NCBI GenBank assembly: GCA_033725935.1
Contig: MU867132.1
Span: 62,001 to 126,000 of the forward strand
DNA from: Cladorrhinum sp. PSN259
Lineage: Eukaryota > Ascomycota > Sordariomycetes > Sordariales > Podosporaceae
Direction: 5' to 3'
Length of the DNA: 64,000 bases
The notes beneath the pieces were generated by a model. That model had not been told where the DNA came from. It did not search any database and saw only the letters and a program-made list of their open reading frames with translations. Every line of letters begins with the position of its first letter. Position 1 is the stretch's first letter. Position numbers and translations under genes: made by a program. Below, piece by piece: positions 22,426 through 33,423 of this stretch.

Positions 22426-23260
22426 GAAAAGGGAACTCTGCCGTTCGGTGGCCTGCGGATATTGTCGACGACAAGCTATCGACAGACTTGCGCCCGCCCT
22501 GATTTGAATACATGGTGGTTCACCACTTTTCCCCAGCCGTAAGGCGACGTAATGGTTTTGTTGGCGACCATCCAGTTCCTGAGGACGCGCAACGGATTAT
22601 GTGGCAGAGGACCGGGGAGAGCTCTAACTAGCTGGAAATCGAGAAGCTGACAGGTTGATCACCTGGGTATCATAACGAACAGGAAAAATAAGAATAAAAA
22701 GAACCACTTGATTGCGCCGGCGAAATTATTTTTTGTAGGATCGATGTCGAATAGTAGCTGTGCAATATTCGGGTATTTGCCAATTCAGGAAGGCGTTGTA
22801 CAGGAGCTTTTTCAATTGTTGAAATCCATGAAACTAGATTACACTGGATGGAAGCCACGAGTCTCTGCCCAGTGCCCAGGGACCAGCCTGCCAAATGCGG
22901 CTGGGCGCTGGGGAGCTTCGAGACATTCGGTATAACTGCATAAGATCTCCAATTCCTAAAAACGGGGTTTTGCACATTGCGACATATGCCGTTCCGCCAG
23001 CACAAGTCCTGAGGAAATGTGGGGAAACCAATTAAGACCCCTGCGGGAAATCGCGTTCGAGTCGCGACTTTTGGGCAGCATTTACCAATTTACGCGACGC
23101 GCTTTTTCATTCCCTTTCCTTTGCCGTGCAGCCTTTGCCCCTCCACCAAACCCACTGTCATCGCCAGTATCACCACCAACCTCACAACTACACCTCTCTC
23201 TGCACCACCCCACCATAACTTGTAATTCTCCAGTAAACACAAAGATACCCCTTTTTCAGG
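22426..23260. promoter_or_regulatory. Divergent promoter region, VPS54 / MCM5
   Basis: About 830 bp between two divergent genes. Near MCM5 it contains the CGCG-type element listed separately. No gene is seen. Confidence 0.45.
23092..23102 (+). promoter_or_regulatory. CGCG-rich element, MBF/MCB-like, upstream of MCM5
   Basis: ACGCGACGCGC lies 159-169 bp before the MCM5 ATG. It overlaps the core of the MluI cell-cycle box (ACGCGT), which drives G1/S genes such as MCMs in fungi, though the exact palindrome is absent. The 9-mer CGCGACGCG recurs in reverse complement in the HAT2 promoter at 43475-43488. Confidence 0.35.
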
Positions 23261-25540
23261 ATGGATCGCCAATCCATCTTCACCAGTCGCCTGTATCAGG
23301 ATTCTTTCAGCGAAAATGGAGACTCAAACCTCGCTGTGCGAAATCTTCTCGAGTCGTTTATTCTCGACTTCAGACTCGACAACATCTTCATTTACAGGTG
23401 CGGCTTGACAGCACGCTCAGTCAACACCAAGGTGCTAACAAACCCCGCCGCAGAGACCAATTGCGCGAGAATGCGCTCCTCAAAAAATACTACTGCGATA
23501 TCAACATTGGCGACCTGATCAAGTTCAACGAAGAGATTGCCCACAGACTAGTGACGGAACCCGCAGAGCTCATTCCTATCTTCGAGGCTGCTCTCAAACG
23601 GTGTACACACAGAATCATCTTCCCTCACGACCCGAACGTCAAACTACCCCCCCATCAACTGCTCCTCCACTCCAACGCCGAAGATATCTCGATCCGCAAC
23701 CTCGACTCTCTCACCATCTCGAGGCTAGTCAGAGTCCCTGGCATCGTCATTGGTGCCTCAGTCATGTCCTCCAAGGCCACAGAGATTCACATTGAGTGCA
23801 GGACATGCGGTCATGTACAAGATATTCACGTACTAGGTGGCTTCAGCGGTGTATCACTGCCTAGACAGTGCGGCAGGACTAGGACTGCGGGTGAGCCTTC
23901 AGAAAAATGCCCCCTCGATCCTTACTTTGTTGTGCACGAAAAATCAAAATTCGTCGACCAACAAATCATCAAACTTCAAGAAGCTCCTGATCAGGTGCCC
24001 GTTGGAGAACTTCCTCGCCATGTCCTCATATCTGCCGATCGTTACCTCACCAACCGTGTCGTCCCCGGCTCACGATGCACAGTCATGGGCATCTTCTCTA
24101 TTTACCAGAACAAGGGATCAAAGAACACAAGCGGCGCCGTCGCTATCAGGACGCCATATCTCCGCGCCGTAGGCATCCAAACCGATCTCGATCAAACCGC
24201 CAAGGGACAAGCCGTCTTCTCAGAAGAGGAGGAACAAGAGTTCCTCGAACTCAGCAGGCGCCCAGACCTTTACAACGTCATGACTGACTGCATCGCACCA
24301 TCCATCTACGGCAACCGGGACATCAAGAAGTCGATCCTCTGTCTCCTCATGGGCGGCTCCAAAAAGATTCTTCCGGATGGCATGAAGCTCCGTGGCGACA
24401 TCAACGTCCTCATGCTCGGTGATCCCGGTACAGCCAAGTCCCAGCTCCTCAAGTTTGTTGAGAAAGTAGCACCAATCGCCATCTACACCTCCGGAAAGGG
24501 TTCCTCCGCAGCCGGTCTGACAGCTTCAGTCCAGCGCGACCAGTCCACCCGCGAGTTCTACCTCGAAGGCGGTGCCATGGTTCTCGCAGACGGCGGCGTA
24601 GTCTGCATCGACGAGTTCGACAAGATGCGCGACGAAGACAGAGTAGCCATCCACGAAGCCATGGAACAGCAGACCATTTCCATCGCCAAGGCGGGCATCA
24701 CCACCATCCTCAATGCCAGAACGTCAGTCCTGGCCGCGGCTAACCCTATTTTCGGCCGCTACGACGATATGAAGACGCCTGGCGAAAATATTGATTTTCA
24801 GACTACCATCTTGTCTCGTTTCGACATGATCTTCATCGTCAAAGACGAACACGAGAGAGGCAGGGACGAGCGCATCGCAAAGCACGTCATGGGCATTCAC
24901 ATGGGCAATCGCGGCGTGGAAGAACGTATCGAGTCTGAAATCCCAGTCGAGAAGATGCGCAGATACATCAGCTACTGCAAATCGTATGTCATCTTTTCCC
25001 CTCCGCCTACTACTTTTATTACTATTCACTCACTAACTACATTACAGCCGATGCGCTCCCCGCCTCTCAGACACAGCAGCAGAGAAGCTCTCTTCCCACT
25101 TCGTAGCAATCCGGAAACAAGTCCACGCCTCCGAACTCGAAGCCAACACTCGGTCCTCTATCCCCATCACGGTCCGCCAGCTCGAAGCCATCGTACGCAT
25201 AACCGAATCCTTGGCGAAACTTACCCTCAGTCCCGTGGCAACAGAAGAGCACGTAGACGAGGCCATCCGCCTCTTCTTGTGTTCCACCATGGACGCGGTC
25301 AACCAGGGCAGCAACCAAGGAAGCCGCGAATTGAACGAGGAAGTGAACCGCATCGAGACCGAGCTGAAGCGGCGCTTGCCTATTGGGTGGAGCACCAGCT
25401 TGGCTACTTTGCGCAGAGAGATGGTCGAGGGTAAAGGCTTTAGCGAGGCGGCGCTGAATAGGGCGTTGATGATTTTGCAGAGGAGGGATACCATCATGTT
25501 CCGGAACCAAGGCGCGCAAGTGTACAGGAATGGAGCCTAA
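23261..25540 (+). CDS. DNA replication licensing factor MCM5
   Basis: A subunit of the MCM2-7 replicative helicase, loaded on origins in G1 and active in the nucleus in S phase. Exons 23261-23397, 23454-24983 and 25048-25540 give 719 residues, the normal length. The N-terminal MCM domain carries a zinc finger (CRTCGH, then a CGRTR to KCPLDPY pair). The AAA+ core has Walker A GDPGTAKSQLLK, Walker B VVCIDEFDKM, the sensor-1 region AAANPIFGRYD and the arginine-finger segment LSRFDMIF. The C-terminal winged-helix part ends ALNRALMILQRRDTIMFRN. The ATG at 23261 begins MDRQSIFTSRLYQ, typical of ascomycete MCM5. Intron 1 is 56 bp and intron 2 is 64 bp, with CTAAC near both acceptors. Confidence 0.97.
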
Positions 25541-25847
25541 CAAAACTGTGCTGTTGTATACTTTAATGAGTGTTTACGTATTTTGTTTTATGATAAAAAA
25601 ACATGGCAGGGCGCAGGGCGCAAAGAGGTATCTCGGCATTATTTGTAAAAGGGGGGGATAAGATAGGGTAGGTTAATATTCCGGACAAACCTTGAATCGA
25701 AAGGAGGATTCAAATAAGGAATCAAAAAAAGAAGTAAATGTTGTTATTTCAAAAACAAGCTCTGGGATGAGAAAAATTTGCAAATGCCCCGGCAAACCTG
25801 ATCTATCCCTTGCTATAAACTATAACTCATCGTGTCATGCTAAGATT
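25541..25847. other. Convergent intergenic, MCM5 / AMP-ligase-like
   Basis: About 310 bp holding both 3' ends. It is A/T-rich with no other feature. Confidence 0.5.
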
Positions 25848-27633
25848 TCAAGCATACGCAAGGGTATTGTCATCCCGTATATACCCAACAGTACCAAGAG
25901 CGGCAACCTTACCAGCGACAGAAGGTCCCTTGGCAACGATCTATTTTCTTTACGTTAGCAATCAATACATTTTAACCACATCTCTCACAGAAACAGATTA
26001 TTCTTACCTCTCCCTGACTCAACTCATCACTATTCTTATATCCCTCCGTATCCTTCAACAACACCTCAACACTGGTAGTTGGCGGGCCAAAATGAGAGCA
26101 ACCCTTCTTCTCATCTTCAAAAACTCTATAATCATAGTACCCAGTCTGCGCAACCGCACCCGCGACCTTGGCAGCGGTCAAGGCGTACATAACTCTGGCA
26201 CCGGTATAAAGGCGCAAATCGGATAGAACAGCAGAAGACAGCTTAGGGGTATCGGCACCAATGCGCTCCGCAACGAATACAATCCTCAACTGACTAGGCT
26301 CTTTGCCAAAAGTAGGACGGAATGCGCTCTGATAGTAATTGGGCAGGAAGCCAGACTCGGGGAAGATGCCATCCCTCAGGGAACGAGTCTGGAGCCAGTG
26401 CAGCTCCTTGGCTACCGTGCCAGAGAAGACCTTGGTGGTTTCCTCGTGTGTCTTGAGAAGAGCGGCGGGGGTAGCGGCGACGATTGTGGGCGAAATTCCG
26501 GTAGTCGCGACCGTAAGGTTAGCTGCATTGGGCGCGGCAGAGTTGAATGCAACCGAAGCGTTGGAGTAGAGAGCGCCGAGGGTGAGGACGAGGGTGTGGG
26601 TGTTTGCGAGGGAATCAGCGGGGAGGAAGAGATCCGAAGGGCCGATGCGTTTGACGGTAGGGATGGTGAATATCTGCGAAGCGACTGCAGAGATGAGGTT
26701 GCTGGATGTGAAACGGACCATCTCCTCGGCCTCACCGGGCTTGTTTTGCCAGAAGATAGTGACGTCACGGGGCTCGGGTTGGTTCTCGAGAGGGGGAAGC
26801 TCCTTGCCAGCGTCAACAGGAGCCTCGCTGATAATATCTTGCCAGGTGGAAACGTTGACGCTGCCGCCGGTGCCTTGGGGAACCTCGTTCCAGTCCATGT
26901 GCTTGCTGCCTTCGTCGACTACCCATATGAGCTGGCGCAAAGAGGGATAGCTCTTAACAACGACATCGAAGGGGAAGGATCCGGGTGCAGTCACGACGGT
27001 ATCGGCGGCAGAACGGCGGAGCATCGAGATGACGGCATCCGTCGGTTGATCGAAAGGGAGGATGATGGCGTTAAGGTTATAGAATGCGCAGGCAAAGAGG
27101 GTCGCGATCAGCTCGACGGAGTTGGGGAGGTAGACAGCGACGCGGTTGCCGCCTTGGCTGGCGATGTGCTGACCGATCAGGTTGATCTGGCGGGTGAGGT
27201 CGTCGAGCTTATGCTCAGTAACATGCTCAGTGCCCTCGACAGTGAGAATGCGGCCTTTATCTCCCTGGTTGGGACCCTCCTCCTGAACACCGGCAATAGC
27301 TTGACGCCAGATATCCCGAAGATCTCCATCTCGTCCTCTTGCCCACTTGCTGGCGCCGGGGTCCTTCACGTTCAGGCCGGAATTGAGGGGCATGCCATGA
27401 GGGGCAGCTTGGGATCTGTAGACGGGAGATTCGCCGGGTTGGCGCACAGGTGAGCCCTGGGCTTGTCTGGCGAGGAGGAATGGGTGGGTGTCTGGGTCCT
27501 GGCGGGTTGCGATCTGGTATGTGACGATGCCGGCGAAAAGGGTGAAGATAACACTGGTGTATACATTCCATTGCGCAAAGAGGCCCGTGATCCCCTCGTC
27601 GACGCTGAGGAGCAAGTTATCGAAGAAACCCAT
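25848..27633 (-). CDS. Membrane-anchored AMP-binding-like protein, probably inactive
   Basis: Exon 1 (26008-27633) and exon 2 (25848-25940), joined by a 67-bp intron, give 572 residues. A hydrophobic segment near residues 25-45 (TSVIFTLFAGIVTYQIA) should anchor it in a membrane. The rest follows the ANL acyl/adenylate ligase fold: RVAVYLPNSVELIATLFACA, ATTGISPTIVAATPA, and a final GEIVAKGPSVAGKVAALG. Key motifs are missing. The P-loop normally reading TSGTTGxPK is replaced by QNKPGEAEEM, the YGxTE motif is replaced by MYALTAA, and the chain stops before the small C-terminal lid with its catalytic lysine. I infer a pseudo-ligase, possibly in ER or peroxisomal lipid handling. I do not recognise a named orthologue. 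Confidence 0.7.
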
Positions 27634-28171
27634 CTTGAACCGTTTTCCAAATTCTTGGTTCGGACGGTACGGTGGGTATCCGGAACATCAAGTCCCTTAA
27701 AGATTTCGGAGAATCGAAGTCGGAAAATGGTGGCGGGGGGAGCTCAGGTCCTGCCCAACGTGGGATGGATGCGGGACGTGGGGACGGGAATGATGGGGCC
27801 GTGTAAGCCAACTGCCCGCCTGGGTGTAGCCTCGGGTCCCTAGCTTCTTGTTGCTAGCGCCTGGTAATTAGAGAGCTTGCAAATGCCGGGATAACCAGCT
27901 GTCCGCCAGATGCCAAGACACAGTCGCCTGGGAATAGTGTTCCAATGTTGACTTTCACGCGCGCCGTCATTTTTCGCTCCTTCCAGCTTAAAACAAAAGA
28001 ACGTCGATAACGAGGGGTCGGCCACGCGCAAACCACGGCTTCGGCCAGAGATTATACTAACCATAGGCATTGATTTAGCAGGCATTGACCAACTTCTTTT
28101 TTTCTTTCGGCGACCACATCCCCGAGTACCACAACTTATCTTTGCGACCAAATCCGAGAAGTGAACCGATC
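27634..28171. promoter_or_regulatory. Divergent promoter region, AMP-ligase-like / POM34
   Basis: About 540 bp between two divergent starts. I recognise no specific element and no gene. Confidence 0.4.
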
Positions 28172-29057
28172 ATGGCGACGCCCATCAAGCAAATCGCAAA
28201 AGCAGATCCATCCGTCAAGGAGAGTCCTGGTAATTGGCAGCACCCAAAGCTGTCCGAGATCACGCGCCGTCAGAACAAGGCCGTCTTTTCAGAGAAAAAT
28301 GTCTTGCAAATCGCATACAATGTCGTTTTAATGGCTGTGCTGCATGTGTTGCGCCAGTGGGTGTTCAGGCCATTCAAGTTGTGAGTATTCTCGAGTAGCC
28401 TAAAAGAAGCCATCTCATCGCAAGACTAACTTACTACCTGCCAGCTTCCCCAATGTGCCACACTTCTCCTTGCTGTTCTTCTTGATACCAATCGTCAACA
28501 TTATCATGGCGCTGCTACCTCTAGTCAGACCGAAGGACGACCTTTCCGATATTGCCCTTACCCCAGCTCAGCGCCAGCTGCTTGGCCTGGCCCCTAGCTC
28601 AGCTCCCCCAACGCCAAACTCGGTGTATAGCACTCCGCCGAGATACTCGCGAACGCCCTCGCTCGCTGGGTCGCCCGCAAGCATCAAGAGCTATGCTAGC
28701 TCACCTTTCTCCAACCTCGCTAGCCCTTCGCCGCTGCCGTTTTCTCCCTCCAAGTACGGTACCTCGCCAACAAAGTTCAACGCATCAACCCAGTCCCAGT
28801 ATTCGCCATCGGCAGCAGTTAGCCCCTTGCTGCAGAAGGCTGTTGGAGGAGGTGGACGTCGGGGTTCTTTCGGGTCATCATTCGGTTCGTCCAGCATACT
28901 GGGTGCTAGCACCTCCTCAAGTTTGTTTGGCGAGGGACCGGTAACGCCGACTCCTGTAAATGGCAAGCGATCGAGCGTTGCGCTGAATAGCAAGTGGCTG
29001 TATGAGAAGGGGAGGCGGAATTCAAGCAATAACTGGTTGCATCAAAACATGTCATGA
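28172..29057 (+). CDS. Nucleoporin POM34-like membrane protein
   Basis: Exons 28172-28380 and 28445-29057 (64-bp intron, GTGAGT donor) give 273 residues. Two hydrophobic segments flank a short loop: QIAYNVVLMAVLHVLRQWVF (about 46-65) and FSLLFFLIPIVNIIMALL (about 76-94). The segment SEITRRQNKAVFSEKN before the first one and LTPAQRQLLGL after the second resemble fungal Pom34, which sits in the pore membrane with Pom152 and Ndc1. The rest is a Ser/Pro-rich, low-complexity tail with many TP and SP sites, ending KWLYEKGRRNSSNNWL. The ATG at 28172 is the only start that fits. Upstream in-frame codons contain no ATG. Confidence 0.8.
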
Positions 29058-30277
29058 GGGGTGGGTTTTGGATGGGGTTTGGGGCAATCATTGTTATTTG
29101 GATTTTTCACGACATTCATGCATGAGCAATAGGAGTTGGGTTCACTCGAATTGATATTGCAGCAATAACATTCACAGAACGTTTATAATCTGTGTGAATT
29201 TGTTTCCGTTCAGAAATTGCATAATTGGAGCGAAGCTCTAACATGACATGACTCGGAAATTGCCTATAATGGAGAATCTGACAGCAGCTTCTCTTCTCTT
29301 ATATTAGCGAGTGACAGAGTTTCTCGAGGAGGGATTCGTCACTATAATTGATGTCATCTGTGTGCGATGTGCTGGGATCTTGGCGGTGGAAGCTAAGGTA
29401 CCGTTGCCTGAAGCGTAAAAAACTCGCAAGTTAATAATTCCTTCTAAAGTGGGCAGGAGTTAGGCAGAGTGCCCAGGTGATACCAGTACTAGTATTAGCT
29501 TAGGAGCTATTACGAGATACAATAAATTTAGTATTATAGGATGAAAACTAAGTGATGGAAGCAATTACTCGTGCAAAATCACTACTAGAGTCCTATAATG
29601 CACTTGTCAATCTACACTTTGAATAGTTATAAGAAGGTATAAACCCTTAAACTATACGCCTAATTTATTCCTTCCCATGCTCATTTCACTTATTTTTAAC
29701 GCCCGTTCAGCTTCTATTCAGGTAGTGCCAGCTCCTTCATACGTATGCCGGCTATCCACACCCGAATAGGTAATTCCTTCTACCACGTGCAAATAAAAAT
29801 ATAAGAAGATACGGATGTTTGAGCGAAGCGAGGTCTGGTGGTCAGGGGGCTTGCCCCCGGTAAGAGCTTTGCTCCATATTCCTTTCAAAGTATGAGGAAA
29901 AACAACGGTCTTGTATAATGTAAGTTGTCCATGAAGAATGGTCATGGTATATCATATCTCCAAGCTCTCTCCCCTCAATCTGTATAAAAAAGAATGGTTG
30001 CTTCTCTGGGTATCTCGAAGAAAAAAAAGTCAAATGATGTAGAAATGAAGAACCCAAACTAACCCCTCACCATAGGGAGGTAGCTGGACACCAAAACCCC
30101 CCCGCGCTTCTGGCCAGATCTGGATGAGATCTACCCTCCTCTTACGGAGGACCAGTAAGAGCCACCCAATCTTTGAAGTAGATGACACCCTCGTCCCTTC
30201 AAAAACTCATCCCAAACAACAACAAAAAAGAAAAAAGAATTGAATCGAAGAGAATGTTGATCCATCACACCTCATTT
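29058..30277. other. A/T-rich intergenic with possible RIP relic
   Basis: About 1.2 kb between POM34 and the converging hydrolase-like gene. The part from about 29490 to 29700 is A/T-rich and full of TA dinucleotides, as left by repeat-induced point mutation of an old repeat. An imperfect hairpin follows at 29821-29874. No gene is seen. Confidence 0.45.
29821..29874 (+). repeat. Imperfect hairpin with GGGGGC/GCCCCC core
   Basis: Outer arms GAGCGAAGC and GCTTTGCTC (one mismatch) enclose a GGGGGCTTGCCCCC core at 29845-29858. Such compact GC-rich hairpins inside A/T-rich DNA look like part of a dispersed repeat or small non-autonomous element. I cannot name the family. Confidence 0.45.
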
Positions 30278-32075
30278 TCATGCACGGTCCAAGGGGGGCG
30301 GCGAATTCTCAACCAACGTATCTGGGCTCTCCCCGTCAGACGACACAAATCTAATCGGCGCAGGCGGCTCCAGATAATCCCCTGCCGTAGTATTGGCTTT
30401 GCCCTTTCCCCTCACATCTACCACTCCCGCCGAGGGCGAAGGCTTGCTGCTGCTGCTCACCGCAGCCGGCGACGATCCACTTCCAGCGACGGCAGTCTCC
30501 CCGGAAGCAGGCGAAGAAATAGCACTCATTTCCAAGGCCGGCGGCTGGATCAGCTTATCCTGAGGCGTAGTAACCTCTTGCTCCTCCGTGGCAGGATGGA
30601 TCAGTACCCCTTCAAAGGGCGCCGTCTCTGTATCACCCTGCATCTTCTTCTTCTCCTTCTTTGCTGCCCGGGTATCCAACTTCTCCGAACCCTTTACCAA
30701 CCCTCTAACGCCCTCAAGAATAACTTCCGGCCGCTCAAAAGCCAACAACAGTCCCGGACTAGATCCCTTGACGCGTTGAGTATTCGCAAGCGTATACTCG
30801 GTATTGGCCCACGCAGGGGGGCAGTACTTCTTCCCTGCCCCACCAGTAAATACCGTGACGCTCACTCTCCTCTTGTTCTTCTTCTCCTTTGTCGGTGTTG
30901 ATAACTTCTTCTCCTGCCCAACAGCAACAGCAAACCTAACCGCCCCCTCAGGACCAGGCAACCACGCCAGATTCGTCAGCGTGACGAGCTCCTCCTCGCT
31001 GAACTTCTTCCCTTGCGCTTCGCCAATGTTCTTGGACTTCAACCCTTTAACAACAGCAGCCAGCGTCCCGACGGGTGAATCACAAAGAGCATAACTAATA
31101 GTATCAGGCTCTTGCAGTTCTACCCCATCCCCTCCTTTTTCCTCATCGCCTCCCTTTTGTCTTACAGACTGTTGCTGCTGCTGCTCAAAATCCTCCTCAG
31201 AATATCCAGCCAAGCCCCCCCTAAAGAACCTCGCAACCAGGTACTTGCTCCACTCCCACGGGTCTTTGGCCAGTTTCGGTTTCTCCAACGCGGGATTGAT
31301 TAGGTTCGCGCCGACGCAGCTCTCCGGATAAAAAGAAACAAGGTGTTGCGCGAGTATATTATCGACGCTGTTAGGACTCGTGACGGATACGAGGTAAGTC
31401 TTGTACCCAAGGCGTTGAGTCATGAGCGTGTTGAATAGGTGTGCGGTGGATTCTAGCACCGAGGTAGAAGAAGACGGGAGGGAATCAGAGAATCCGGTGC
31501 CGGGGTATGCGGGTATGACGGTGTTGAACTCGGATGTCAAAGAGGAGGAGGTGATGTGAGGGTAAAGCGAAAGATTTGTGAGCGGGAAGGGAGGAAGAAG
31601 AAGTAAAGGCGTGGCACTTGGGCCGCCGGAGGGGGATGAGGATGGGGAGTGGATGAAGTGGATTCTGATGGATTCAGGAGAGGAGGAAGAGGAAGCCGAT
31701 GATGATGAAGAGACCGGGAGGGAGGTCCTGAATTGGGGGATATTGGTGTTGAGTTTTGTTTCGGTGTCTCTGAAGGAGTATGATTCTAGCCTGGAAGGAG
31801 ATGGTTAGTGTACGGGGATAAAGTCAGTGAAGGAGGAAAAGAAGTACCAGTAGTCGATCAGAGGTTCGATTTGAGGTTCGGCTCCCTCGTGCGGCAGACG
31901 AGTGAGCTCAAGTTTCTGCCGGGTGAGTTCGAGATGCTTCGAAGGGATCTGGATGGGGGGCGTCAGCAGCGTGTCAAGAATTAAACCGTGAAGAGAGGGG
32001 AATAGCTACATGGATCTTGTAAGGCTTGACCTCCTCGTCCACAGCACCCGGGGGCGGGACAGCATCCCCAGCCAT
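30278..32075 (-). CDS. Epoxide-hydrolase-like alpha/beta-hydrolase pseudoenzyme
   Basis: Exons 32010-32075, 31848-31948 and 30278-31790 give 559 residues. The N-terminus is a classic epoxide hydrolase N-domain: PYKIHIPSKHLELTRQKLEL, RLPHE, PLIDYWLESYSFRDTETKLN and IHFIH. PGTGFSDSLP corresponds to the usual PGYGFSD. Every catalytic site is altered. The oxyanion HGxP reads PPFP, the nucleophile motif GGDWG reads SVTSPN (about 31370-31390), and the catalytic histidine of GGHFAALERPE is gone (PGLLLAFERPE). Lys-rich inserts and a long disordered C-terminal tail make it larger than true enzymes (about 400 residues). A binding or regulatory role is inferred. The family assignment is firm, the function unknown. 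Confidence 0.75.
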
Positions 32076-33423
32076 GATTATCCGCAGTTTTTAAGAAGTA
32101 GAATTGTTCTGGAAAATGGAAAAGAGAAACAGAGAAATCGAATCTGGGTCAGTGTATATGCCGTGTCTGCTTCATATAAACGAGTGACTTGAAACAAACA
32201 ATAAGCCCAAGAAAACAAAAACACAGAAGCCGGCCGGATACACCCTCAAGGGTAAGGGAAAGGGTCCCACCAGCCTACTTATATCCGCATGACACTATAA
32301 TATCCCAAATCCCCGCGTCTGCATCAGAACCAGTCCACACTTGACACCCTTTATTAGACGCGTGCCTGCATGTGTCTCCATGTAGGTAATATACCCGCTG
32401 GGTCACTTCAGCATTCTCCTCCTCCTCCCTCGCTGCCTTGCACTAACTTTCAATACCTGCACCAACAACCCCAACCCCAAATACATCTGAAGCAAACTTC
32501 TATAATTAAAGGGGCGAGTCCCAAGTTTCTGGTGAGGAAAAAAACCAAAACCCACCTTACCTCTGCAATCACCACAAACCCACCCCGGTCCATCGGGCAC
32601 CCCAGTTCAGTCCGCCGAAGTCCCTCATCTGATCAGGAACAAATGCTCCTACCCTGCATGTTTTTCCAAGGGTCCTAGCCAAGACACGGGATGCGGGGAT
32701 TGAAGTCGTCAGGCAAGTCAGGTTCCGTCAAATTTGTGGCTTGAAGCACCCCTTGTCAAGTGTTGACGTGGGCTTCCCACCCTCCAGATTGAATTCCGCC
32801 ACATCTCTCGAGTCCAAAAGGATCCAGAGCCGTTGAACACCCACATGAAACCGTGGCTGTGCTCAACGATCGCTACAACGGTACCCGGAAATGATCGACC
32901 CAGACTATGCTATGCAAAAAACAAAATAACATGTACAAAAACTTGGCCAGCTCAAGCTGTATCATTGAGCTTCATTGGACCGGGGATCATCCAAGTCTGG
33001 TTGCCACAATCCCGGACTGCCGGATTCCCGTCCTAATGTTGTAGCACTGCGGAATTATATTGACAGAAAAAAGGTTGCACGGCAGCAGGAATCAGGAACT
33101 TTTGGGCGAATGTAAATTGTTATTGATCTCAATCCATGTTTTGCGCGCCACAATTGCTCACGAGTTCATCAAATCCCCCCCTAAACGGCTGACAGCACTT
33201 CAGCCACACCTTTTTTTCGTGATGTCTCCCGGAGCACGTTTTCGGTGTGTCTGTCAGACAATATAGAAATCCCTTACCCGTTTACGCGTTATCTTGCGTC
33301 CAGACCATCGGTGGCAAGATATCCTCAGCTGGACTTGACTGCTCGTAAGCACAGCCACATGCTCCTTATCAAAGTAGAACGCCACAGGACGTGTCCTTGT
33401 TCTTCACCTCCTTCTTCTGGTGA
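32076..33423. other. Intergenic between hydrolase-like gene and HID1
   Basis: About 1.35 kb: promoter of the leftward hydrolase-like gene and 3' flank of HID1. There are short open frames only, with no recognisable product, tRNA or repeat. Confidence 0.45.

Noticed and set aside
26398..27453. 351-codon open frame on the plus strand opposite the AMP-ligase-like gene
   Set aside because: A shadow of the coding strand with Gly/Val/Asp-rich text and no domain.
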